From the NCBI RefSeq assembly GCF_014203545.1, contig NZ_JACHJG010000003.1:310001-374000 (forward strand): 64,000 bases of DNA, written 5' to 3'. The stretch is from Streptomyces netropsis (GTDB lineage Bacteria; Actinomycetota; Actinomycetes; Streptomycetales; Streptomycetaceae). Made by a program: the position numbers and the translations under genes. Below the pieces are notes generated by a model. That model worked only from the letters and a program-made list of their open reading frames with translations, did no database searches and was not told where the DNA came from. Below, one piece after another: positions 1 to 8,680 of this stretch (within the stretch, counting starts at the first letter, position 1; the number at the start of each line of letters is the position of its first letter).

Positions 1-382
1 CCGTCCAACTGCCGTCGGGCAGCTTGCACGGCGGGATGTCCACCAGCGTGTCCCGGGGGATGGAGACGGCGACGGCGTGCTCGCGGTCGCCGTAGACGTG
101 CAGCAGGAACGCCGTGTCCGAGCGGCCCACGTCGCCCTCCCCGCCGCCGAGCCCGCTGTTGCCGCCGGAGCGCGAGTCCGAGCCGATGACGAGGACGTTC
201 TGCCCGGACGCGCCGGCGCCGGGCCGGTCGCGCGACAGGCCGTCGGCGTCGAACACGTCGATGTTGCCGTTCAGCCGGAGGTAGAGCCATCCGGCACCCG
301 CGGCCAGCAGTACCAGGAACGCCACCCCGACGGAGGTGACCCTCCGCGTCCGGTGCGTCGGCTTGCCTCGGGTGCCCGTCAT
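1..382 (-). CDS. LytR-CpsA-Psr (LCP) family protein, partial
   Basis: N-terminal part only; the gene runs off the left edge of the window. The protein starts MTGTRGKPTHRTRR, with a basic cytoplasmic tail, then one membrane segment (about residues 14-34). The extracytoplasmic part shows QNVLVIGSDSR and then VAVSIPRDTLVDIP, the conserved entry of the LCP fold with its Ser-Asp-Ser-Arg and Pro-Arg-Asp motifs. LCP enzymes transfer undecaprenyl-phosphate-linked polymers (teichoic acids, capsule, arabinogalactan) to peptidoglycan at the outer face of the membrane. The ATG at 382-380 precedes the membrane segment directly. It is transcribed away from tatA. The acceptor and polymer cannot be inferred from this fragment. 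Confidence 0.85.
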   Translation of the reverse strand, partial: MTGTRGKPTHRTRRVTSVGVAFLVLLAAGAGWLYLRLNGNIDVFDADGLSRDRPGAGASGQNVLVIGSDSRSGGNSGLGGGEGDVGRSDTAFLLHVYGDREHAVAVSIPRDTLVDIPPCKLPDGSWT

Positions 383-532
383 ATCCGTGCCCTCATCCGC
401 TCCCCCGGTCCGTGCTGGTTCACCGACCTAGACGGCCGGCCAGGTGTTTTGGTTGTCCAGTTGCGCAATCTAGCAAGTATGGTGAGGGCGAATTCGTTAC
501 GCACCGGACGCACAAGGAAGGTGGGGCCGCCG

Positions 533-760
533 ATGCTGCGCAATGCCCTGGAGCCCTGGCACATACTCGTCGTCGTACTCGCGGTGGTGGTCCTGTTCGG
601 CTCCAAGAAGCTGCCGGACACCGCCCGCGCGCTCGGCAAGTCCATGCGCATCCTCAAGAGCGAGGCCAGAGCGATGAGGTCCGACGGGGCCGACGCGGCC
701 GGAACCGCCGCGTCCGCGGAGGCCGCCGCCCCCGGGAGCCCCGCCGACAGCCGCCGGTGA
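533..760 (+). CDS. tatA: Sec-independent (twin-arginine) translocase subunit TatA
   Basis: A 75-residue protein. It has one N-terminal membrane helix (WHILVVVLAVVVLFG), a hinge Gly-Ser, an amphipathic helix (KKLPDTARALGKSMRILKSE) and an Ala/Gly-rich acidic tail, which is the TatA/TatE layout. TatA oligomers form the conduit that moves folded proteins with twin-arginine signals across the membrane. The usual FG hinge with KKLP is intact. An AGGAAGG ribosome site lies upstream of the ATG. The next gene downstream on the same strand is an exported alkaline phosphatase whose signal region contains several arginines, so the pair may be functionally linked. Streptomyces usually has a separate main tatAC locus, so this is probably an additional TatA. 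Confidence 0.9.
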   Translation: MLRNALEPWHILVVVLAVVVLFGSKKLPDTARALGKSMRILKSEARAMRSDGADAAGTAASAEAAAPGSPADSRR

Positions 761-856
761 TCTTCACTTCACCTGGGCGTCCCCTCCGGTACACCCGCCC
801 CTGGTGAGCTTCCTTCCGCCGGGCAGTCCCGCCCGGCGCAGCTAGGAGGAAAAACC

Positions 857-2236
857 ATGGGTTCTCGTCCGTACCGGCGCCGTCTCGCCTGGAGCGCCGC
901 CGCACTGCTCGTCGCCGGTGTCGCGGTGCCGGCCACCGCCGCCGCGTCCGGGCCGGACGACACGTCGGACGCCCCGTCGCTGAGCGCCGCCCACGGCACC
1001 AAGCAGAAGGCCAAGAACGTCATCCTGCTCATCGGTGACGGCATGGGCGACTCGGAGATCACCCTGGCCCGTGACTACACCGTGGGCGCGGCCGGCCGGC
1101 TGAACATGGACAAGTTCCCGATGACCGGCTCGTACACCACGTACTCCGTCGACAAGAACGGCAAGCCGGACTACGTCACCGACTCCGCGGCCAGCGGCAC
1201 CGGCTGGGCGACCGGGCAGAAGACCGTCAACGGCCGGATATCCAAGACGCCCGGCACGGACAAGCCCATGACGACGATCCTGGAGCTGGCCCAGCGCAAC
1301 GGCCTGGCCACCGGCAGCGTCACCACCGCCGAGCTGACCGACGCCACCCCCGCGGTCCTCGCCTCGCACGCCACCGACCGCAGCTGCGCGGGCCCGGCCG
1401 ACATGAAGGCGTGCCCGAACGACACGATCGCCAAGGGCGGCCCGGGCTCGATCGCCGAGCAGAGCGTGAACCACAAGGTGGACGTGCTGCTGGGCGGCGG
1501 CAAGGCCCGCTTCGACCAGAAGATCACCGAGGGCCGCTACAAGGGCCTGACCGTCACCGAGCAGGCCCAGAAGCTCGGTTACCAGCTCGTCACCGACGAC
1601 AAGGCGCTGAAGAACGCCCGCGCCGGCAAGCCCGTCCTCGGTCTCTTCGCCCCGGGCAACGTCCCCGTCGAGTGGACCGGCAAGGCCGCCGCCCAGGGCG
1701 GCACCGAGCCGCAGCGCTGCGTGACGGGCAACCCCGAGCGCAAGGCGGGTACGCCGAGCCTGGACGAGCAGACCCGCAAGGCGCTCCAGCTGCTGGAGGC
1801 CAAGCAGAGCGGCAAGGGCAAGAAGCCCGGCTTCTTCCTCCAGGTCGAGGGCGCCTCGATCGACAAGCGTGACCACGCCGCCGACCCGTGCGGCCAGATC
1901 GGCGAGACCGCGGCCCTCGACCGCGCGGTGAAGGTCGCCCGCGCGTACGCCGCCAAGCACCCCGACACCCTGGTCGTCACCACCGCCGACCACGGCCACA
2001 CCAGCCAGATCGTGCCGCTGGAGGCCACCCCGCCCGGGCTGTCCTCCACCCTCGTCACCAACGAGGGTCAGCAGCTCAAGGTGAACTACTCGACCAACAC
2101 CCCGGGCCAGGCACAGGAGCACACCGGCACCCAGGTCCGCATCGCGGCCCAGGGCCCGCAGGCCCACCGCGTCCTCGGTGTCACCGACCAGACCCAGCTC
2201 TTCGGCACGATCCGCACGGCGCTCTCGCTGCGCTGA
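857..2236 (+). CDS. phoA: Alkaline phosphatase, secreted (PhoA superfamily)
   Basis: A 459-residue exported phosphomonoesterase that releases phosphate from organic phosphates outside the membrane. The N-terminus is a signal peptide: PYRRRLAWS, then a hydrophobic core, ending near ATAAASG. The arginine cluster could fit a Tat signal, but the consensus is not complete. The metal site and nucleophile motifs of the E. coli-type family are present: LLIGDGMGDSE (Asp for metal binding), TDSAASGT with the serine nucleophile (about residue 113), and late TTADHGHTSQ with metal-binding Asp and His. The length is normal for the family. AGGAGG sits seven bases before the ATG. A perfect 15-bp stem terminator follows at 2278-2311. 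A PhoP box was not identified in the short upstream gap. Confidence 0.93.
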   Translation: MGSRPYRRRLAWSAAALLVAGVAVPATAAASGPDDTSDAPSLSAAHGTKQKAKNVILLIGDGMGDSEITLARDYTVGAAGRLNMDKFPMTGSYTTYSVDKNGKPDYVTDSAASGTGWATGQKTVNGRISKTPGTDKPMTTILELAQRNGLATGSVTTAELTDATPAVLASHATDRSCAGPADMKACPNDTIAKGGPGSIAEQSVNHKVDVLLGGGKARFDQKITEGRYKGLTVTEQAQKLGYQLVTDDKALKNARAGKPVLGLFAPGNVPVEWTGKAAAQGGTEPQRCVTGNPERKAGTPSLDEQTRKALQLLEAKQSGKGKKPGFFLQVEGASIDKRDHAADPCGQIGETAALDRAVKVARAYAAKHPDTLVVTTADHGHTSQIVPLEATPPGLSSTLVTNEGQQLKVNYSTNTPGQAQEHTGTQVRIAAQGPQAHRVLGVTDQTQLFGTIRTALSLR

Positions 2237-2277
2237 CACCGCCCGGTAACGGTTCGCACAACGATTCGCACACCACC

Positions 2278-2311
2278 GCAGGGCCCGGCCGCTTCCGCGG
2301 CCGGGCCCTGC
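2278..2311 (+). terminator. Strong hairpin after alkaline phosphatase
   Basis: A perfect 15-bp GC-rich stem (GCAGGGCCCGGCCGC against its complement) encloses a TTCC tetraloop. It lies 42 bases after the phosphatase stop and 111 bases before the next start. No T-run follows, as is common for Streptomyces terminators. Confidence 0.85.
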
Positions 2312-2421
2312 CGGTTGTGCCAGTTATCTCGCCCGAACATTGGCGGATCACACACCCGGTAGCAACGCTCCAGCGTCAAGACTGTGTCATCCGTACTACA
2401 GCCGCTCGCGCAGGAGGACCG

Positions 2422-3360
2422 ATGACCGGGTCACGCGTACTCGCCCTCGGCCACTACCAGCCCTCCAGGGTGCTGACCAACGACGACCTGGCCGCCATGG
2501 TCGACACCAGCGACGAATGGATCCGCTCCCGCGTCGGCATCCGCACCCGCCGGATCGCCGCGCCCGACGAGACGGTCGCCTCGATGGCCGCCGAGGCCGC
2601 GGCCAAGGCCCTCGCGAACAGCGGTCTCGAGGCCGCGGACATCGACCTGGTGCTCGTCGCCACCTGCACCGCCGTGGACCGCAGCCCGAACACGGCCGCC
2701 CGCGTCGCCGCCCGGCTGGGGCTCACCGCGCCCGCCGTCATGGACATCAACGTCGTCTGCGCCGGCTTCCCGCACGCCCTGGCCACCGCCGACCACGCCA
2801 TCCGCGCCGGGTCCTCGGTCAACGCCCTGGTCGTCGGCGTCGAGAAGTTCACCGACGTGGCGGACTGGACCGACCGCACCACCTGCGTCCTGGTCGGCGA
2901 CGGCGCGGGCGCGGCCGTGGTGACCGCCGCCGCGGAGCCGGGCATCGGCCCGGTGGTCTGGGGATCGGTGCCCGAGATGGGGCACGCCGTACGGATCGAG
3001 GGCACCCCCTCCCGGTTCGCCCAGGAGGGCCAGTCCGTCTACCGCTGGGCCACGACCCAGCTGCCGCCGATCGCCCGGAAGGTGTGCGAGCGGGCCGGGG
3101 TCGCGCCGGAGGAGCTGGCGGCGGTCGTCCTGCACCAGGCCAACCTGCGGATCATCGAGCCGGTCGCGCGGAAGATCGGCGCGGTGAACGCGGTGATCGC
3201 CACCGATGTGACGGAGTCCGGCAACACCTCGGCCGCGAGCATCCCGCTCGCCCTGTCCAAGCTGGTGGAGCGCGGCGAGATCCCCTCGGGCGCGCCCGTC
3301 CTGCTGTTCGGCTTCGGCGGCAACCTCTCGTACGCCGGTCAGGTCGTCCGCTGTCCGTAG
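2422..3360 (+). CDS. 3-oxoacyl-ACP synthase III family (FabH-like)
   Basis: A 312-residue thiolase-fold ketosynthase of the KAS III family. These enzymes condense an acyl-CoA starter with malonyl-ACP to begin fatty acid or polyketide chains. The triad is visible: catalytic Cys in INVVCAGFPHAL (about residue 112), His in LHQANLRI and Asn in ESGNTSAAS. The C-terminal GFGGNLSYAGQVV is the usual glycine-rich end. CAGGAGG lies just before the ATG. The gene is monocistronic between a terminator and a dispersed repeat, not inside a fab operon, so it is more likely a secondary KAS III (starter-unit supply or a specialised lipid) than the housekeeping FabH. Confidence 0.92.
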   Translation: MTGSRVLALGHYQPSRVLTNDDLAAMVDTSDEWIRSRVGIRTRRIAAPDETVASMAAEAAAKALANSGLEAADIDLVLVATCTAVDRSPNTAARVAARLGLTAPAVMDINVVCAGFPHALATADHAIRAGSSVNALVVGVEKFTDVADWTDRTTCVLVGDGAGAAVVTAAAEPGIGPVVWGSVPEMGHAVRIEGTPSRFAQEGQSVYRWATTQLPPIARKVCERAGVAPEELAAVVLHQANLRIIEPVARKIGAVNAVIATDVTESGNTSAASIPLALSKLVERGEIPSGAPVLLFGFGGNLSYAGQVVRCP

Positions 3361-3387
3361 CGCGCCGGACGCGCATCAGCCACACCA

Positions 3388-3409
3388 AGCCCGTCCGGCG
3401 TTTGAGGAC
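3388..3409 (+). repeat. Dispersed intergenic repeat, copy 1
   Basis: One copy of a short repeat with core CCCGTCCGGCGTTTGAGGAC, placed just after the KAS III gene. Near-identical copies occur at 6462, 14674, 14706, 18075 and 18106 in either orientation, always at gene ends. Confidence 0.85.
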
Positions 3410-3481
3410 GCGCCCGAAGGGCGCTCCCACCGCAGCCGGCAGCCGGGCGGCAGCCGGCAAGATCCGCCGGACACAGTCCGG

Positions 3482-3703
3482 CTACGGCGACTCGCGGAGG
3501 TACAGCGCCCCGCAGGAGTGGCACAGCGGAAGTCCGGAGGTACCCCAGTCGTCGGTCGACCGGGTGGCGGAGCCGGGATCCAGCTCGCGCCCGCACATGG
3601 CGGTCATGCCCTCCTGTCGGACCACGTGCCAGGCCTTGACCTCGGCGTCCGGGTCCCGCGGGGTGTTTCCGTCCTTGTACTCGGCACGCAGCTCGTGCTC
3701 CAT
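3482..3703 (-). CDS. Small cysteine-containing protein of unknown function
   Basis: A 73-residue protein starting MEHELRAEYKDG. It carries AMCGRELDPG and then LPLCHSCGALY, giving three cysteines that could form a small zinc site. There is no signal peptide or membrane segment. The start is fixed by a good GGAGGTGG ribosome site eight bases upstream. I recognise the general type as a short conserved Streptomyces protein but know no function. It lies convergent with the KAS III gene and downstream, on the same strand, of glutaminase. Confidence 0.72.
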   Translation of the reverse strand: MEHELRAEYKDGNTPRDPDAEVKAWHVVRQEGMTAMCGRELDPGSATRSTDDWGTSGLPLCHSCGALYLRESP

Positions 3704-3812
3704 GGCGACACCACCTCCGGGATCAACGATGGGGTACTGACGGGTACCCCGCCAGCCCACCCACCGAGGGGTGGAGCACCCCCGGCCGATCCCGCCGACC
3801 CCGTGGCCGCGC

Positions 3813-4724
3813 TCAGAACACCGACCATCCGGTCAACGTAGTGAAGTGGTCGAGCGCCGCCACGCCCGCGACCGAGTTGCCGCGGGTGTCGAGGCCGGGG
3901 CTCCAGACGCACAGGGTGCAGCGGCCCGGTATCACCGCGATGATGCCGCCGCCCACGCCGCTCTTGCCGGGCAGGCCCACGCGGTAGGCGAAGTCGCCGG
4001 CGGCGTCGTACGTACCGCAGGTGAGCATGACGGCGTTGACCTGCTTGGCCTCCCGGCGCGGCAGCAGCCTCGTGCCGTCGGCGCGCAGCCCGTGCCGGGC
4101 CAGGAAGCCGCCCGCCAGGGCGAGGTCGCGGCAGCTCATCTCGATGGAGCACTGCCAGAAGTAGTGCTCCAGGACGGCCGGCACGGGGTTGTCGAGGTTG
4201 CCGTAGCTGGCCATGAAGTGCGCGAGGGCCGCGTTGCGGTCGCCGTGCTCGGACTCGGACGCGGCGACGGACGGGTCGAAGGAGACGGACGGGTTGCCGC
4301 TCTCCGCACGCAGGAACTCCAGCAGCGTCGTGCTGGCGTCCCCGGTCAGCGTCTGGAGCCGGTCGGTGACGACGAGGGCGCCCGCGTTGATGAACGGATT
4401 GCGCGGAATACCGTTCTCGTATTCGAGCTGGACCAGGGAGTTGAACGGGTTTCCGGACGGTTCCGTGCCGACCCGCTCCCAGATCTTCTCGCCGCCCTCG
4501 GCCAGTACGAGCGCCAGACCGAACGCCTTGGAGATGGACTGCACCGAGAACGGCCGCTCCCAGTCCCCCACGCCGTAGACACCGCCGTCGACGTCGGCGA
4601 CGGCCATCCCGAAGTGACCGGTGTCCACCCCGGCCAGGGCCGGGATGTAATCGGCCACCTGTCCGCGGCCGACCAGCGGCCGCGCGAAGGCGGCGACCTC
4701 TTCGAGTACGGCCTGGTAGTCCAC
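3813..4724 (-). CDS. glsA: Glutaminase (serine-dependent beta-lactamase fold)
   Basis: A 303-residue cytosolic enzyme converting L-glutamine to glutamate and ammonia. The length equals that of E. coli-type GlsA. The catalytic Ser-Lys pair is in QSISKAFGLAL (about residues 64-67). Other family blocks are NPFINAGALVV, GNLDNPVPAVLEHYFWQCSIEMS and the C-terminal KSGVGGGIIAVIPG. The start ATG at 4724 is followed by the usual short N-terminal helix DYQAVLEEV. It stands alone with no transporter or regulator beside it. Confidence 0.95.
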   Translation of the reverse strand: MDYQAVLEEVAAFARPLVGRGQVADYIPALAGVDTGHFGMAVADVDGGVYGVGDWERPFSVQSISKAFGLALVLAEGGEKIWERVGTEPSGNPFNSLVQLEYENGIPRNPFINAGALVVTDRLQTLTGDASTTLLEFLRAESGNPSVSFDPSVAASESEHGDRNAALAHFMASYGNLDNPVPAVLEHYFWQCSIEMSCRDLALAGGFLARHGLRADGTRLLPRREAKQVNAVMLTCGTYDAAGDFAYRVGLPGKSGVGGGIIAVIPGRCTLCVWSPGLDTRGNSVAGVAALDHFTTLTGWSVF

Positions 4725-4923
4725 TGCTGCGCGCCTTCTGTTCCGGTCGTCCCCGGGCGGGCCTTTTGCGTCCCGCCCCGTACCGACAACACGCTTTTCA
4801 GCCTGAGGCCGGATCGGCTCGCACGATATCCGAACGCCCGGCCCAGCTGCGAACTTTTGGGTACAAGGAGGTCATTCGTCGTGCGCGATCGGCGTACGCC
4901 ACTCGAATGGCAAGGAGGCGGCC

Positions 4924-5514
4924 ATGGCCTCACCCATGTCCGCGGGAACGTTTCTCGGCAAGCTCAAGGCGGAAGGCGCCCGCCTCGTCGAGGTGGACGG
5001 CTGGCGCACCCACAACCGCGCCGGGCACGGCCCCTGGGGGCCGGTCCACGGAGTGATGATCCACCACACGGCCTCCACCGGCACCGCCAAGAGCGTGAAG
5101 ATGTGCTGGAACGGCCACCCCGATCTGCCAGGTCCGCTCTGCCACGGCGTCATCGCCGACAACGGCACGGTCCATCTCGTCGGCTACGGGCGCGCCAACC
5201 ACGCCGGGCGGGGTGACGGCGACGTGCTGCGCGCCGTGATCGCCGAGAAGCGGCTGCCCCCGGTCCGTGCGGCCGACACCGACGGCAACGTCCACTTCTA
5301 CGGCTTCGAGTGCGTGAACCTCGGTGACGGCAAGGACCCCTGGCCCGAGGAGCAGCTGGAGGCCATCGAGCGGGTGGCGGCCGCGATCTGCCGCCACCAC
5401 GGGTGGACCGAGCGGTCCGTCATCGGCCACAAGGAGTGGCGGCTCGGCAAGATCGACCCCAAGGGCTTCACGATGGACTCGCTGCGGGCCCGGGTCCACG
5501 ACCGGCTCAAGTAG
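4924..5514 (+). CDS. N-acetylmuramoyl-L-alanine amidase (Amidase_2/PGRP type)
   Basis: A 196-residue zinc amidase that cleaves the lactyl-amide bond between MurNAc and the stem peptide. Zinc ligands are visible: MIHHTAS (first His pair), HGVIADNG region, and SVIGHKEWRLGKIDP with the second zinc His and the catalytic Lys. No signal peptide is seen, so it is either cytoplasmic (peptidoglycan recycling), released by lysis or exported by a non-classical route. The domain fills the whole protein, with no cell-wall binding repeats. This architecture resembles phage endolysins, but no other phage genes lie nearby. AAGGAGG precedes the ATG. Confidence 0.9.
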   Translation: MASPMSAGTFLGKLKAEGARLVEVDGWRTHNRAGHGPWGPVHGVMIHHTASTGTAKSVKMCWNGHPDLPGPLCHGVIADNGTVHLVGYGRANHAGRGDGDVLRAVIAEKRLPPVRAADTDGNVHFYGFECVNLGDGKDPWPEEQLEAIERVAAAICRHHGWTERSVIGHKEWRLGKIDPKGFTMDSLRARVHDRLK

Positions 5515-5537
5515 CCCTCCGAGGTGACAATGGGGGT

Positions 5538-6479
5538 GTGACCAGCGACCTCCCCTGTGGCCCCGCCGCACTCGCCGCCCTGGATCCGCGGCTGCCGTCC
5601 CCGCTCGAAGAGCTGCGGGACGAGCGGTTCGCCCGTCGCGGGCTGCGGCTGCTGCTCAAGCGGGACGACCTGATACACCCCGAGCTGCCGGGCAACAAGT
5701 GGCGGAAGCTGGAGCCGAACCTGGGCGCCGCCGCGTCCGGACGGCACACGCTGTTCACGTTCGGCGGTGCGTACTCCAACCATCTGCGGGCGACCGCCGC
5801 CGCCGGCCGTCTCCTCGGCCTCGCCACCGTCGGCGTCGTCCGCGGCGAGGAGCTGGCGGACCGTCCGCTCAACCCGTCCCTCGCGCGCTGCGCGGCGGAC
5901 GGGATGCGCCTGTTGTTCGTCGACCGCGCCACGTACCGCCGGAAGGCGGAGCCGGAGGTGCTGGCGCGGGTGACGGCACAGGCGGGGCTGGCCGCCGACG
6001 ACTGTCTCGTCGTGCCCGAGGGCGGCAGCAACGCCGCGGCCGCGCGCGGCTGCGCCGGGCTCGGCCAGGAGCTGCGGGGCGCCGCGGACGTCGTGGGGGT
6101 CGCCTGCGGCACGGGCGGCACCCTCGCCGGTCTCGCCGCCGGGCTGGCCGAGGGGCAGCGGGCCGTGGGCTTCCCCGTGCTCAAGGGCGGCTTCCTCGAA
6201 GCGGAGGTCGAACGGCTCCAGACCGAGGCCTTCGGCGGCCGGCGCGGCGACTGGCACCTGGACGACCGCTTCCACGGCGGCGGCTACGCGAGGACGAACC
6301 CCGAGCTGACCGCCTTCGCCGAAGACTTCACCGCCCGCCACGGCCTGCCACTGGAACGGCTGTACGTGGCCAAGGCGCTGCACGGCCTGACGACCCTGGC
6401 CGAGGAGGGCGCGTTCGCACGGGGCATGACCGTGGTGGCGGTGGTGACGGGAGCACCTCCCAGCCCGTCCGGCGTTTGA
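5538..6479 (+). CDS. PLP enzyme of the D-cysteine desulfhydrase / ACC deaminase family
   Basis: A 313-residue fold-type II PLP enzyme. LPGNKWRKLEPN carries the PLP-binding lysine, FGGAYSNHLRA the substrate/phosphate region, and VPEGGSNAAAARG a glycine-rich phosphate loop, all typical of the DcyD/AcdA family. Candidate reactions are D-cysteine to pyruvate, H2S and ammonia, or ACC deamination; the sequence alone does not separate them. The GTG start at 5538 fits the N-terminus of the family. The C-terminal SPSGV and the stop codon are encoded by a dispersed repeat (6462-6483), so the tail was changed by repeat insertion and is shorter than in relatives I would expect. Confidence 0.82.
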   Translation: MTSDLPCGPAALAALDPRLPSPLEELRDERFARRGLRLLLKRDDLIHPELPGNKWRKLEPNLGAAASGRHTLFTFGGAYSNHLRATAAAGRLLGLATVGVVRGEELADRPLNPSLARCAADGMRLLFVDRATYRRKAEPEVLARVTAQAGLAADDCLVVPEGGSNAAAARGCAGLGQELRGAADVVGVACGTGGTLAGLAAGLAEGQRAVGFPVLKGGFLEAEVERLQTEAFGGRRGDWHLDDRFHGGGYARTNPELTAFAEDFTARHGLPLERLYVAKALHGLTTLAEEGAFARGMTVVAVVTGAPPSPSGV

Positions 6480-6483
6480 GGAC
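6462..6483 (+). repeat. Dispersed intergenic repeat, copy 2 (overlaps a gene end)
   Basis: A copy of the CCCGTCCGGCGTTTGAGGAC element that overlaps the last five codons and the TGA of the upstream PLP enzyme. It is followed by a short GGGGTCCGGGGCGGAGCCCC stem, which may serve as a terminator. Confidence 0.85.
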
Positions 6484-6562
6484 CGGGGTCCGGGGCGGAG
6501 CCCCGGTGCGGGAAGGGGTGGGTAGGGGAGAAAGCTCCCGTCCTCCCCTTCTTCACCCCTCC

Positions 6563-8158
6563 TCACCCCTCCCGATACGCCGCGGCCTCCTCCAGATCCA
6601 ACCGCCGCAACAACGTACGAAGCATCTCGTCATCAATGCGACGAGCATCCCGCAACGCCACGAACACCTCCCGCTCGGCGTCGATCATCTCCCGCGCCAG
6701 CCGGCGATATGTGTCGTCCGCCGACTCCCCCGTCGCCTCGTCGACCGCACCGAGCCGTTCCCACACCGCGTTCCGGCGCCGCTCCATGACCGCGCGAAGC
6801 CGGTCGGCGAGCGGGGAGGGAAGCGCGTTGCCGCCTTCGGCGAGGAGTTCGTCGAGGCGGCGCTCGGCGGCCTGGGACGCCTCGCTCTGGGCCTGGGCCT
6901 CGGCGAGGGTCTCGGCGCTCGAGTCGCGGGCGGGCAGCCGCAGACGGCGGATGAGCGGGGGCAGGGTGAGGCCTTGGACGACGAGGGTGCCGATGACGGT
7001 GGTGAAGGTGAGGAAGAGGACGAGGTTGCGGGCCGGGAAGGGCTCCCCGCTGTGCGTGGTCACCGGGATCGAGAAGGCGATGGCGAGGGAGACGACGCCG
7101 CGCATCCCGGCCCAGCCGACGACGAGCGCGCTCTTCCACGTCGTGTCGGTCTCCCGCTCGCGGATCCGGGCGGACAGCGCGCGCGGCAGGAAGGTGGCGG
7201 GGTAGACCCAGACGAAGCGGGCGGCCACGACGGTGAAGAAGACGGCGGAGGCGTACCAGACGGCGGCCTCCCTGAAGCTGTACTCCCCGAGCCCGCGCAG
7301 CACCACGGGCAGCTGCAGCCCGATCAGCGCGAAGACCGCGGACTCCAGCACGAAGGCCACCATGCGCCACACGGCGGCCTCCTGGAGCCGGGTGGCGAAG
7401 TCGACCTGCCAGGAGTGGTGTCCGAGGTAGAGGGCGACGACCACGACGGCGAGCACCCCGGACGCCTCGACCTCCTCGGCGGCGGCGTAGGCGGCGAAGG
7501 GGATGAGCAGCGACAGGGTGTTCTGGAGCAGCGGCTCGCGCAGCCGTCTGCGCAGCCAGTGCAGCGGCACCATGAGGATCAGGCCGACGCCGATCCCGCC
7601 GACCGAGGCGACGGCGAACTCCCGGATGCCCTCGCCCCAGGTCGCACCCTCGCCGACGGCGGCGGCGAGCGCCACCTTGTAGGCGGTGATCGCGGTGGCG
7701 TCGTTCACCAGGGACTCGCCCTGGAGGATCGTGGTGATCCGCGAGGGCAGCCCGAGACGGCGGGCGATGGCGGTGGCGGCGACCGCGTCGGGCGGGGCGA
7801 CGATCGCGCCGAGCACGAGGGCCGCGGGCAGCGGCAGGCCGGGGACCACCAGATACGCCACATAGCCGACGATGACGGTCGCGAAGAGGACGTAGCCGAC
7901 GGAGAGCAGGGCGACGGGTCGCAGATTGGCGCGGAGGTCGAGGTAGGAGCTCTCGAGCGCGGCGGTGTGCAGCAGGGGCGGCAGCAACAGCGGCAGCACG
8001 ATCTCCGGGTCGAGGGTGTAGTCCGGCACGCCGGGGACGTACGAGGCGACGAGCCCGGCGGCGACGAGCAGCAGGGGTGCGGGCACGGGCGTGCGGCGGG
8101 CCGCGCCGGCGATGGCGGCCCCGCCCGCGACCAGCATCAGCAGTGGCATTACGTCCAT
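6563..8158 (-). CDS. Na+/H+ antiporter, CPA1/NhaP type
   Basis: A protein of about 531 residues with some twelve membrane segments, exchanging cytoplasmic Na+ (or K+) for protons. The CPA1 signatures are present: GAIVAPPDAVAATAIARRLGLP and ESLVNDATAITAYK, the latter holding the ion-binding Asn-Asp pair. After the membrane domain (to about residue 420) comes a cytosolic charged tail rich in Arg/Glu, which is usual for regulation. The start is taken as the ATG at 8158 (MDVMPLLMLVAGG), which leads directly into the first helix. A GTG at 8221 would add 21 Gly/Asp-rich residues but has no ribosome site. Confidence 0.88.
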   Translation of the reverse strand: MDVMPLLMLVAGGAAIAGAARRTPVPAPLLLVAAGLVASYVPGVPDYTLDPEIVLPLLLPPLLHTAALESSYLDLRANLRPVALLSVGYVLFATVIVGYVAYLVVPGLPLPAALVLGAIVAPPDAVAATAIARRLGLPSRITTILQGESLVNDATAITAYKVALAAAVGEGATWGEGIREFAVASVGGIGVGLILMVPLHWLRRRLREPLLQNTLSLLIPFAAYAAAEEVEASGVLAVVVVALYLGHHSWQVDFATRLQEAAVWRMVAFVLESAVFALIGLQLPVVLRGLGEYSFREAAVWYASAVFFTVVAARFVWVYPATFLPRALSARIRERETDTTWKSALVVGWAGMRGVVSLAIAFSIPVTTHSGEPFPARNLVLFLTFTTVIGTLVVQGLTLPPLIRRLRLPARDSSAETLAEAQAQSEASQAAERRLDELLAEGGNALPSPLADRLRAVMERRRNAVWERLGAVDEATGESADDTYRRLAREMIDAEREVFVALRDARRIDDEMLRTLLRRLDLEEAAAYREG

Positions 8159-8292
8159 CGGTCCCCGCCCGTCTCCATCCGTGCCTCCCGCGCCGTCCGT
8201 CGCGTCGCCACCATCTGTCACCGTCCGTCAACGGCAGCCGAGGCCCGACGGCCGTTCGATGATCGTCGGCAGGGCGATCTAACCTGGCAATC

Positions 8293-8553
8293 ATGAGCGA
8301 GTGCCCGCACGTTCCCGAGCTGCCGCGCCCCGAGCCGGCGCCGCTGCACGCCACCTGCCCGGAGTGCGAGGCGGCGGGCAGCCATCCCGTGCAGCTGCGA
8401 CTGTGCCTGGAGTGCGGGCACGTGGGCTGCTGCGACTCCTCGCCGTACCGGCACGCCACCGGGCACTTCACGGAGACCGGGCACGCGGTGATGCGCAGCT
8501 TCGAGCCCGGGCAGAGCTGGCGCTGGTGCTACGTGGACCTGCGGATCGTCTGA
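8293..8553 (+). CDS. UBP-type zinc-finger protein
   Basis: An 86-residue protein made of a single UBP zinc finger. Cys/His ligands are spread through MSECPHV, CPECEAAG, CLECGHVGCCDSS and the HATGHFTETGHAVMRSF segment, which matches the ZnF-UBP pattern. In eukaryotes the fold binds ubiquitin C-termini. In actinobacteria these single-domain proteins occur alone and their ligand is unknown. It is divergent from the antiporter; homologous pairs of antiporter and UBP finger are frequent in actinomycetes, so a link to ion transport is possible but unproven. Confidence 0.88.
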   Translation: MSECPHVPELPRPEPAPLHATCPECEAAGSHPVQLRLCLECGHVGCCDSSPYRHATGHFTETGHAVMRSFEPGQSWRWCYVDLRIV

Positions 8554-8680
8554 CTGCGGCCGTCAGTTGCCCGAGACGTGCCCCCGGCTGCCCCGGGCGC
8601 GCTCCCGGCATGCCCCCGCGCGGGCTCCGCGGCCCCCCGGTTCCCGGGAGGCCGTCGGCGCGGCCCGCTAGCATGCACAC

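Noticed and set aside
842..2239. Long open frame antisense to the alkaline phosphatase gene
   Set aside because: It is a high-GC antisense frame with no domain, no ribosome site and perfect overlap with a clear gene; the same applies to several long antisense frames elsewhere.
4924..5514. Prophage endolysin
   Set aside because: The amidase domain resembles endolysins, but there are no holin, portal, capsid or tail genes around it.
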